From Fen-1077 sp050014355 (GTDB lineage: Bacteria > Chloroflexota > Dehalococcoidia > Dehalococcoidales > RBG-16-60-22), in the NCBI GenBank assembly GCA_050014355.1, contig JBEKDL010000030.1:1-20743 (forward strand): a stretch of DNA of 20,743 nt, read 5' to 3'. Positions 14,159-20,743 of this stretch are shown one piece after another (the first letter of the stretch is position 1; each line of letters starts with the position of its first letter). Made by a program: the position numbers and the translations under genes. The notes beneath the pieces are model-generated. The model had not been told where the DNA came from, searched no databases, and worked only from the letters and a program-made list of their open reading frames with translations.

Positions 14159-17100
14159 TTAATTGGCTATCGGCATCTTGACGGTGAAGGTAGTACCCTT
14201 GCCAACCTGGGTTTTAACGCTGATTTTTCCGTTATGTTTGACAATTATCCCGTAACAGATGCTTAAGCCGAGGCCCGTCCCTTTGCCGATTTCTTTGGTT
14301 GTGAAGAATGGGTCGAAGATTCTCGGTAAAACGTGCTTCTTTATCCCGCACCCGTTATCGCTGAACATGATATGGACATGGTTATTAGCTCTCTCCGTCG
14401 TTACGGTTATTGTCCCGGGGCGTTTCATTTCCTGGATAGCAGCTTCGGCATTCAAGATGATGTTCAAAAAGACCTGTTGCAGCTGGTACTTGTCCAGCTG
14501 GATATTGGGCAGGTTGTCCTGCAGATTGGTCACCACGTTGATGTTGTTTACCTTTTCTTCGTGCTCGCGCAGCCTGAATACTTCTTTGACGACTTCATTT
14601 ACCGATGACTTGCCGTTTTCATAGCTGTTATTGCGGGTAAACAAGAGTACGTTTTTCACGATATTAGCGGCACGTTTGGCCTCGCTGTAAATGCATTGCA
14701 GGTCTTCTTTGTGCTCTTCCGGAATATCGCTATTGACGAGCAGCTGTGACAGAGTCAGAATACCCGTAAGCGGATTATTGAGCTCGTGGGCCAGGCCGGC
14801 CGCCATTTCGCCGAGTGAGGCCAGCCGGTCCATGAGGTACAGCTTGTCTTCTTCTTCTCTCTCTCGCGAGACATCGGAAAAGATGAGCAGTATCCGCTCA
14901 TTATCCATCTTGATGATGGCGCAATCGATTATCTTTTCCAGGTTTTTAATCTTGTATCTGAATTCCAGTGAATGATTCTCTGTATTGCCCGTTTTTATCG
15001 AGGTGTATAAATCAAAAAGCTGCTCCACCCGTATGACTTCATTGACTAATTTATTCTCGATAGCTTTTCTGCGGGTATGGAAAATCCGGCGGAAAGACTC
15101 GTTAGCCAGCATGACGCGGTCGGAGTTATCGGTCACCAGCACGCCTTCCGGCATTGAGGTTAAAATACTTTCGATTAGCTGTTTCTGGGCCTGCAGTTTG
15201 GCCTCGATTTCTTTCTGCTCGGTGATATCGCGGTGAACGATGATGAACGAAGTGAGCTTGCCGTCCTCGTTAAAAAGCGGGGAGCGCAGGCAATCGCAAA
15301 GGAAAATGCTGCCATCTTTCCGGCGCTTGGTTAACGTGTTGTTCCAGGTTTTACCCGCAGAAAGGGAGCCGAGCATATCTTTGCGGACCTTCTTGGAAAG
15401 AGGGCCTACGTTAAATAATCCGATATCTATACCCAGCACTTCATCTATGGTATACCCGAATAATTCCTGTGCCGCTTTATTCATGTAGGTGAGCTTAAAA
15501 TCCGGGTCGGTGATGATAATGGAGTCGGTTACCTGCTGCGTAACCGAGCTAAGCAGCCTCAAGCGTTCCTCCGCCTTTTTTTGCTGGGTTATGTCGAGGT
15601 TAACGGATATCATGCACGGCTTATTGCCGATTGTGATGGGCTCCGAGGAAAAGAGCCCCAGGCCTATCTCTCCTGACTTATTACGGAACCTGAACGGCTC
15701 ATCGCGGACACTGCCTTGTTCTCTTAAAATGCGTATCAGCTTTTCCCGCTCTTCAGCAGTCGGCCATAAGTTCAATTCGTATGATGTGTGGCCGATGGCT
15801 TCCGCCCGGCTGTATCCCATCATCTTGGTGAAGCTTTCATTAATATCGATGAACTCTCCGCCTTCGATTGTCGAGATAGCGATAGCGCCAGGGCTAGCGA
15901 GAAACGCTTTAGAGAACTTTTCTTCTGATTCCTTTAACGCCTCCTCCGCTTTCTTGCGCTCGGTAATATCGATTATTGCGACAATCCGGCAGGGTTGGCC
16001 GCTGATGTTAATTATCTCGGCGGAGCCCAGGCCGGTGCGTATCTCGCCTGACTTGCAGCGGGAGTGGAATTCTATATTTTGAAATTTGCCGTCTTTATTG
16101 AGAATAGCCTGTAATTTCTTAAACTCGTCATCGATTACCCAGAGGTTTAGCTCCGCGGCGGTATGGCCGATGACCTCTTCGCGGCTGTAACCGGTAAAAC
16201 GGGCAAAGCTATCATTGATTTCCATGAACTTGTTATCTGCCAGAGTGGTGATACAGATGGAATTGGCGCTGGCGGTAAAGGCCTTGGAGAACTTCTCCTC
16301 CGATTCCTTGAGTGCCTCCTCCGCCTTCTTACGCTCGGTAATATCGGTTATCGCCACCATCCGGTAAGGCTCGCCACCGATATTAATAATATCGGCGGAG
16401 GCTATTCCTACGCGTATCTCGCCCGACTTCATGTGTGAACGCAACTCCAAATTATGGAATCGTCCGTCTTCGCTAATCTTATTCCGAAATTGTTGTAGTG
16501 CTTCCTCGGTCTCCCAGAGGCCAAGTTCTTGGGAATTGTGACCGATTATCTCCTCGCGGGAATACCCGGTAAAACGTATGAAACTATCGTTAACCTCGAT
16601 ATAGCGGTTATCATTAAAAGAAGCGATGCCGATGGCGTTGGTGCTGGCCAGGAATGCCCTGGAGAACTTCTCCTCGGACTCCCTTAATGCCACCTCCATT
16701 TTCTTGCGCTCGGTAAAATCGGTTATCACCACCATCCGGTAAGGCTGTCCTCCGATATTGATAGCCTCGACTGATGACAGGCCTACGCGTATTTCACCTG
16801 ACTTCGAGCGAGAGCTGAATTCCCGGTTATAAACTCTCCCATCTTGGTCGAGTTTCTCCAGGCTTTTTTGTTTTTCGTCTTCCTTTACCCAGAGGTTAAG
16901 TTCGGCGGCGCTGCGGCCGATAACTTCGTCATGGGAATATCCAGTGAAGCGTGAGAAGCTCTCGTTAGCTTCAAGGAAGCGTCTATCCTCCATGGTAGTG
17001 ATGCAGATAGCATTGGCGCTGGCGTTAAAAGCCTTGGAGAACTTCTCCTCCGACTCCCTCAATGCCGTCTCCATCTGCTCACGCTCGGTGATATCCTGTA

Positions 17101-19384
17101 CGATGACTATCATGCGATTTTCACCGCCGACATTGATTGATTCTGCGGACATAAGACAGGTGCGTATCTCGCCCGACTTGGTACGGAAGGCGAACTCCTC
17201 ATGGGATACTTGGCCTTTTTCAATAAATTTCAGGATTCTTTCCCGGTCTTCCGGTCGGCCCCACATATTAAGAACGTCCGCATTCTGGCCGATTAATTCC
17301 TCACGTGAATAGCCGCTAATCTTGGCATAGTTATCATTGACTTCAAGGAATTTGCCGTCTTTTGATGAGAAGATAGCCATGGCATCGGACGCGGAACTGA
17401 ACGCCTTGGAAAATTTCTCCTGTGATTCCTGCAACTCTTTCTCTGCCCGCTTGCGTTCGGTGATGTCCGAAGCAGTTATCACGTAACCGTAACGCTTATT
17501 ATCCTTCTCAATCACCTGTATCGTCATGTCCACCCATATTTCGCCATTGGGGGTGAGGTACAGCAGCTCGTCACGGTTATAGCCACGGTCAAATAGCCTG
17601 CCAAGAAGCTCGTCTTGATGGCCAGCACGTTTTTCCGCCGGCTTGATGACATTCAGGAAATTTTTACCTATAGCCTCGGACGCTTTGATACCGAATACTT
17701 GTTCGCTGATATCGTTCCAGTAGGTGATGTTATTTAGATTATCCACGGCGATGACGCACTCATGAATGGACTTGAAAGCCGCATCGGAAAAGCGGAGGGC
17801 TTCCTCCATCCGCTTACGTTCGCTGATATCGTTACTAACGTTTATCAGGCATGGCTTGCCGCCGATGCTAATCTTTTCGGCGGAGAACAGCACCGTCTGT
17901 ATTTCGCTGTTTTTGTTCCTGAACTGGAACTCTTCGTTAGTAAAACAGCCCTTGTCTTTAATATTACTGGCTAACTTGTTGCGATCATCGGGGTGAGCCC
18001 AGATACCCAGTTCTTGAGAGGTCCGCCCGATTACCTCTTCACGGGAGAGACCGGTGCTGCGGAGGAAGCTATTGTTCACTTCGATAAACGTTCCATCCAG
18101 CCCGGTAATCGACATGACGTTGGGGCTGGTGTTGAAAGCCAGCGAGAACTTTTCCTCCGATTCCCTTAAAGCCATCTCCATCTGCTTGCGCTCGGTGATA
18201 TCGACCCAGTTCACCACGATATATTTCTTTTCACCGTTCTGATTAATTAAGGCCGCTTTTACCTCTACCCAGAAACGCTCACCTTTCTTTGTCTGATAGG
18301 ACATCTCTTTTTTTACGCCGGTACCAAATTCAGTTTCTTTGAATTTGGCTGATATTTCATCTCTGGTCTCCTCCGGCCACCACGGATACGGGGTTTTCAT
18401 GCCGATGACTTCAGTTAAAGCAAAACCCGTTAGCTTTTCAAAGGCGGGATTCACATATTTTATGGATGTATCAGGGTAGGTCACGAATATCGGGGTGGGA
18501 TTATTCTTCAGCAGGCTGGAAGTGAACTCTTCGCTTTCTCTAAGAGATTCTTCCGCCCACTTTTGCTCGGTAATATCGGTTATCATGGTGACTAAACACA
18601 ATTTACCTTCGATTTCTATCAGGTTACTGGAAAAAAGTCCGGTTTGTATTTCGCCCGATTTTCTGCGGGAATTAATTTCAAAATTGTATAGTTTACCTGC
18701 TTCAAAAAACTTCTTGACCGCTTTGGTCGGGTCATCGTCACCCACCCAGAGGTTGAGCTCGGCTCCGCTGTGGCCGATGGCCTCTTCTCGGGTGTAGCCG
18801 GTAAAACGCGTGAAACTCTCATTAACATCGAGGAAGGTCTCATTTTCAATGCTGACGATGCAAATGGGGTTGGGACTGGCCTGGAACACTTTAGAGGACT
18901 TCTCTTCCAGCATCTTCAGCTCTTCTTCAGATTTGCGGCGCTCGGTAATGTCCCGGATGATGAAGTAAACTGAAAGCCGTTCGCCATGTTCGTCATAAAT
19001 TACGTTCTTGGAATGTTCCGTCCAGATTACGGTGCCGTCTTTGCGTATCCAGCGCAGGACGGCAGTCTTGGCAGCATTGACAGGGTCATTGAATTTATTA
19101 AAGAGTTCCATATCCTTGGGATGGACAATCTTCTGCAAGAGTTGCGGATCGGCATAAAACTCTTCAGGGGTATAACCGGTGACGCGCAGACAGAATGAAG
19201 TGACATTGGTGAGTTTTGGAGTTGGTCTAAGTTGAATACGAAATATCAGGTCGGTGGTATTTTCCTCTAATATCTGGCTCATGCCTTTTTTTTCTACCGA
19301 AATTACTTCGTCCGGTACGCCGCTGGCCGGGACCGGGTATACAGCGGCGGGTTTCTTTACAATCCCCAGCAGGTTGCTTTTCAT
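14159..19384 (-). CDS. Soluble 12-PAS sensor histidine kinase, 1741 aa
   Basis: Twelve PAS domains in a row (approximate residues: 36-160, 165-285, 287-410, 414-530, 532-655, 660-782, 784-907, 909-1032, 1034-1157, 1159-1275, 1280-1400, 1404-1510) joined by helical linkers carrying the PAC-type DITERKKAEEAL motif, then HisKA and HATPase_c. The phosphorylated histidine is H1533 (AHELNNPL); the N box has N1645, G1 is DNGCG (1676-1680), the F box DPFFTTK (1691-1697) and G2 GKGTGLGL (1700-1707). There is no membrane helix or signal peptide, so it senses inside the cell. Typical kinases have one to four PAS domains. AAGGTGG lies 7 bases before the ATG. It is followed by the REC/HD-GYP gene, its likely phosphorylation target. 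Ligands cannot be read; heme or flavin signature residues are not obvious. Confidence 0.93.
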   Translation of the reverse strand: MKSNLLGIVKKPAAVYPVPASGVPDEVISVEKKGMSQILEENTTDLIFRIQLRPTPKLTNVTSFCLRVTGYTPEEFYADPQLLQKIVHPKDMELFNKFNDPVNAAKTAVLRWIRKDGTVIWTEHSKNVIYDEHGERLSVYFIIRDITERRKSEEELKMLEEKSSKVFQASPNPICIVSIENETFLDVNESFTRFTGYTREEAIGHSGAELNLWVGDDDPTKAVKKFFEAGKLYNFEINSRRKSGEIQTGLFSSNLIEIEGKLCLVTMITDITEQKWAEESLRESEEFTSSLLKNNPTPIFVTYPDTSIKYVNPAFEKLTGFALTEVIGMKTPYPWWPEETRDEISAKFKETEFGTGVKKEMSYQTKKGERFWVEVKAALINQNGEKKYIVVNWVDITERKQMEMALRESEEKFSLAFNTSPNVMSITGLDGTFIEVNNSFLRSTGLSREEVIGRTSQELGIWAHPDDRNKLASNIKDKGCFTNEEFQFRNKNSEIQTVLFSAEKISIGGKPCLINVSNDISERKRMEEALRFSDAAFKSIHECVIAVDNLNNITYWNDISEQVFGIKASEAIGKNFLNVIKPAEKRAGHQDELLGRLFDRGYNRDELLYLTPNGEIWVDMTIQVIEKDNKRYGYVITASDITERKRAEKELQESQEKFSKAFSSASDAMAIFSSKDGKFLEVNDNYAKISGYSREELIGQNADVLNMWGRPEDRERILKFIEKGQVSHEEFAFRTKSGEIRTCLMSAESINVGGENRMIVIVQDITEREQMETALRESEEKFSKAFNASANAICITTMEDRRFLEANESFSRFTGYSHDEVIGRSAAELNLWVKEDEKQKSLEKLDQDGRVYNREFSSRSKSGEIRVGLSSVEAINIGGQPYRMVVITDFTERKKMEVALRESEEKFSRAFLASTNAIGIASFNDNRYIEVNDSFIRFTGYSREEIIGHNSQELGLWETEEALQQFRNKISEDGRFHNLELRSHMKSGEIRVGIASADIINIGGEPYRMVAITDITERKKAEEALKESEEKFSKAFTASANSICITTLADNKFMEINDSFARFTGYSREEVIGHTAAELNLWVIDDEFKKLQAILNKDGKFQNIEFHSRCKSGEIRTGLGSAEIINISGQPCRIVAIIDITERKKAEEALKESEEKFSKAFLASPGAIAISTIEGGEFIDINESFTKMMGYSRAEAIGHTSYELNLWPTAEEREKLIRILREQGSVRDEPFRFRNKSGEIGLGLFSSEPITIGNKPCMISVNLDITQQKKAEERLRLLSSVTQQVTDSIIITDPDFKLTYMNKAAQELFGYTIDEVLGIDIGLFNVGPLSKKVRKDMLGSLSAGKTWNNTLTKRRKDGSIFLCDCLRSPLFNEDGKLTSFIIVHRDITEQKEIEAKLQAQKQLIESILTSMPEGVLVTDNSDRVMLANESFRRIFHTRRKAIENKLVNEVIRVEQLFDLYTSIKTGNTENHSLEFRYKIKNLEKIIDCAIIKMDNERILLIFSDVSREREEEDKLYLMDRLASLGEMAAGLAHELNNPLTGILTLSQLLVNSDIPEEHKEDLQCIYSEAKRAANIVKNVLLFTRNNSYENGKSSVNEVVKEVFRLREHEEKVNNINVVTNLQDNLPNIQLDKYQLQQVFLNIILNAEAAIQEMKRPGTITVTTERANNHVHIMFSDNGCGIKKHVLPRIFDPFFTTKEIGKGTGLGLSICYGIIVKHNGKISVKTQVGKGTTFTVKMPIAN
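15536..17407 (-). repeat. Tandem PAS-coding units of about 375 bases
   Basis: Residues 660-1283 of the kinase consist of five successive units starting at KAF/RAF residues 660, 784, 909, 1034 and 1159, so the period is 124, 125, 125 and 125 residues. They share FTGYSREE(V/I)IGH, LNLW, SGEIR, INIGG and DITERKKAEEALKESEEKFS. The DNA for the DITER linker recurs as close variants of CGCTCGGTAATATCG on the plus strand, also outside this block. This points to stepwise in-frame duplication of one unit. PAS 2 and PAS 4 look like older members of the same group. Confidence 0.85.
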
Positions 19385-19432
19385 TTCCGCACCACCTTAT
19401 TCGATACCGAAAATCGAGGCAGGAAAACGCTT

Positions 19433-19460
19433 TTTATACTGATAATTCACCGTATGGCAA
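19433..19460 (-). promoter_or_regulatory. Probable promoter of the kinase operon
   Basis: Read on the minus strand: TTGCCA (19460-19455), 16 bases, TATAAA (19438-19433); each box matches five of six consensus positions. It lies about 49 bases from the ATG. The shorter spacer makes it weaker than the NUDIX promoter. Confidence 0.45.
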
Positions 19461-19510
19461 AAATGTACTATGACCTTGGTAAAAATTTGATTAACATTCT
19501 GGTTTTTTAT

Positions 19511-19529
19511 GTAAACAATTCGTAAACAA
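19511..19529. promoter_or_regulatory. Direct repeat GTAAACAA, candidate regulator site
   Basis: GTAAACAA occurs at 19511-19518 and 19522-19529, an 11-base period that places both copies on the same face of the helix. It lies about 30 bases upstream of the NUDIX -35 box and about 50 upstream of the proposed kinase -35, inside an AT-rich 240-base divergent gap. It could be an activator site for either gene, or chance in AT-rich DNA. Confidence 0.35.
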
Positions 19530-19560
19530 CTGTATTTTTAGAAAGAGACAGGTCATATTT

Positions 19561-19589
19561 TTGACAACTTTATTTGCTAATCGGATAAT
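19561..19589 (+). promoter_or_regulatory. Strong sigma70-like promoter of the NUDIX gene
   Basis: A perfect TTGACA (19561-19566), 17 bases, then GATAAT (19584-19589, five of six). The leader would be about 30 bases, with GAGGTGA (19613-19619) as the ribosome site. Confidence 0.75.
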
Positions 19590-19593
19590 TAGC
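19576..19593. promoter_or_regulatory. Inverted repeat over the NUDIX -10 box, candidate operator
   Basis: GCTAAT (19576-19581) and ATTAGC (19588-19593) are perfect reverse complements with 6 bases between. The right arm and spacer cover the -10 box, the position where a repressor would block polymerase. The arms are short, so chance cannot be excluded. Confidence 0.35.
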
Positions 19594-19625
19594 TTGTTCC
19601 CCAGGTGTTTAAGAGGTGAACTTAG

Positions 19626-20066
19626 ATGAGTGAATCAACAGATAGCGGCCGGTGGTACCCACGAAACCCGATGGTCGGAGTGGGAGCAGTGGTTATCAGG
19701 GATAGGAGTTTGCTCATGGTCAAGCGGGCTCAAGAGCCCAGCCTGGGCAAGTGGAGCATACCCGGCGGAGGAGTCGAACTGGGGGAGACGCTTTACGAAG
19801 CCGTAAAACGCGAAGTTTTTGAAGAGTGTTCCGTAACAATTGAGATAGAGCGTTTACTGGATGCCACCGAGAACATCATCCGTGATAAGAACGGGCGTGT
19901 GAAGTTCCATTTCGTGCTGGTTGACTTTGTGGGCAGATACATCAATGGAGAGGTTTTAGCGCAGTCGGATGCCGGGGAGTGCCGGTGGGTGGACTTAAAA
20001 GAGGTGGAGGGTATGGACATCCCTTTAACGTTGCACGATGTGCTGAAAAGGAACGGAATTATTTAA
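19626..20066 (+). CDS. NUDIX hydrolase, 146 aa
   Basis: A NUDIX-fold pyrophosphohydrolase, cleaving nucleoside diphosphates linked to another group. The Nudix box runs 48-70 (G, five residues, E54, seven residues, R62 E63 V64, E66 E67), with Ser in place of the usual Gly at the penultimate position (S69). RYPRNPMVGVGAV-like opening and WSIPGGGVELGE fit the COG1051 group often called ADP-ribose pyrophosphatase, but substrates vary widely (8-oxo-dGTP, NADH, ADP-ribose). It is a single gene with its own promoter and a GAGGTGA ribosome site. Its stop codon overlaps that of the converging oxidoreductase gene, and no terminator is seen. Confidence 0.92.
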   Translation: MSESTDSGRWYPRNPMVGVGAVVIRDRSLLMVKRAQEPSLGKWSIPGGGVELGETLYEAVKREVFEECSVTIEIERLLDATENIIRDKNGRVKFHFVLVDFVGRYINGEVLAQSDAGECRWVDLKEVEGMDIPLTLHDVLKRNGII

Positions 20067-20743
20067 AACTCTTCCAATAGAGCTTCAATTCTCATCGGGT
20101 CGATGGGCTGTTTCACCAGGGGCATAGCTTTTAGCTGCGGCAGCTGTTCTTCAAAGACCGGTCTTTCCTGCTTGTAGATAACCCCTATCGGTATGCGGTC
20201 GCCCCACTCCTGCGCTTTCGCTGTGGCGGCGGCTTTATCGGAAGGGTTGTAGCCTTCATCCTCCACTTTATAGACCCGCTCTTTATACCACTGGAAGGTA
20301 TTACGGTGGTTGAAAGAGACACAGGGTTGTAGGATATCAATAAGAGCGAAGCCGTGAAACCGTATGCCCGCCTGAATCAGCCCGCTTAAGTGCTCGATGT
20401 CCCCGGCAAACCCGCGTGCCAGAAAGCTGATGTCCGAGGCGAGCGCCAGTGCCAGCGGATTGAGCGGCTGCCCGGCCCCCAGCGGCGTCGTCTTAGTGAC
20501 GAAACCAGCATCGCTGGTGGGCGAGGCCTGCCCCTTGGTCAGGCCGTATACCTGGTTGTTGTGCACGAGGTAGGTCATATCGATATTGCGCCGCGCCGCC
20601 GCCAGCAGGTGTCCCACGCCCTCGCCGTAAGCGCCGCCGTCGCCGTCGATGCCGATAACGGTGAGGTCATGGTTGGCGATTTTCGCGCCCGTAGCGGCGG
20701 GCAGCGTGCGGCCGTGCAGCCCGTTGAAGACGTTGCCCTGCGT
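20063..20743 (-). CDS. 2-oxoacid:ferredoxin oxidoreductase beta subunit (5' end cut by window)
   Basis: The reading frame is open through the right edge, so the apparent Val/Met start at 20617 is internal. The 226 visible residues begin with TQGNVFNGLHGRTLPAATGA and contain the thiamine diphosphate motif: GDGGAYGEG followed about 25 residues later by HNNQVYGLTKGQASPTSD. This is the KorB/PorB/VorB-type beta subunit, which with an alpha subunit turns a 2-oxoacid plus CoA into acyl-CoA, CO2 and reduced ferredoxin, or runs in reverse. The C-terminal QPIDPMRIEALLEEF is typical. About 50-70 N-terminal residues, including cluster cysteines, should lie beyond the window. The specific 2-oxoacid cannot be told. 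The alpha subunit is expected just upstream on the minus strand, outside the window. Confidence 0.9.
   Translation of the reverse strand, partial: TQGNVFNGLHGRTLPAATGAKIANHDLTVIGIDGDGGAYGEGVGHLLAAARRNIDMTYLVHNNQVYGLTKGQASPTSDAGFVTKTTPLGAGQPLNPLALALASDISFLARGFAGDIEHLSGLIQAGIRFHGFALIDILQPCVSFNHRNTFQWYKERVYKVEDEGYNPSDKAAATAKAQEWGDRIPIGVIYKQERPVFEEQLPQLKAMPLVKQPIDPMRIEALLEEF

Noticed and set aside
15536..17407. Regularly spaced repeats as a CRISPR or satellite array
   Set aside because: The period is about 375 bases, the reading frame is kept throughout, and the units are PAS domains.
20063..20617. The oxidoreductase beta subunit as a complete 184-aa gene starting at 20617
   Set aside because: The frame stays open to the window edge and the thiamine-binding GDG motif lies upstream of that codon, so the true start is beyond the window.

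Overview
The window looks like a piece of chromosome from an anaerobic bacterium of moderately high GC. It carries two tungsten/molybdopterin aldehyde ferredoxin oxidoreductase (AOR) family genes, a 2-oxoacid:ferredoxin oxidoreductase beta subunit, SHOCT-like regulators, and a very large soluble multi-PAS kinase. This mix recalls Dehalococcoidia-type Chloroflexota, but that placement is a guess from gene content, not a measurement. I see no insertion sequences, tRNA/rRNA genes, CRISPR array or phage genes. No gap between genes exceeds about 240 bases.

Layout. (1) 1-1009, plus strand: the tail of an operon of small regulatory or membrane proteins: a partial upstream gene, a 92-aa membrane protein, a SHOCT-like protein, and one or two doubtful micro-ORFs. 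A hairpin at 1035-1070 separates it from the converging next block. (2) 1071-3778, minus strand: a short-chain dehydrogenase (SDR) followed by an AOR-family oxidoreductase. A divergent promoter region at 3779-3938 has back-to-back -35 boxes inside an inverted repeat, and a second AOR-family gene (3939-5795) runs the other way. An alcohol -> aldehyde -> acid route delivering electrons to ferredoxin is a reasonable but unproven reading. (3) 5819-9122, plus strand: a terminator, a strong sigma70-like promoter, and an ABC-2 exporter operon (ATPase plus two membrane subunits with large outer domains). (4) 19384 down to 9129, minus strand: a 1741-aa soluble histidine kinase with 12 PAS domains, a REC/HD-GYP response regulator (c-di-GMP-type output), two class III (type IV) prepilin-like proteins, and a 973-aa PilX-like anchored surface protein. 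All five share one orientation, so a signalling cassette feeding pilus or surface expression is suggested, although a 170-base gap separates regulator and pilins. (5) 19626-20066, plus strand: a NUDIX hydrolase with its own good promoter. It converges on the 3' part of a 2-oxoacid:ferredoxin oxidoreductase beta subunit that runs off the right edge; their stop codons overlap.

The most unusual things are the nested architecture of the 973-aa surface protein, in which a two-part module appears to be inserted inside another copy of itself, which in turn sits inside a host beta-rich domain; the tandem amplification of about 375-bp PAS units in the kinase; and the symmetrical divergent promoter between the two AOR loci.
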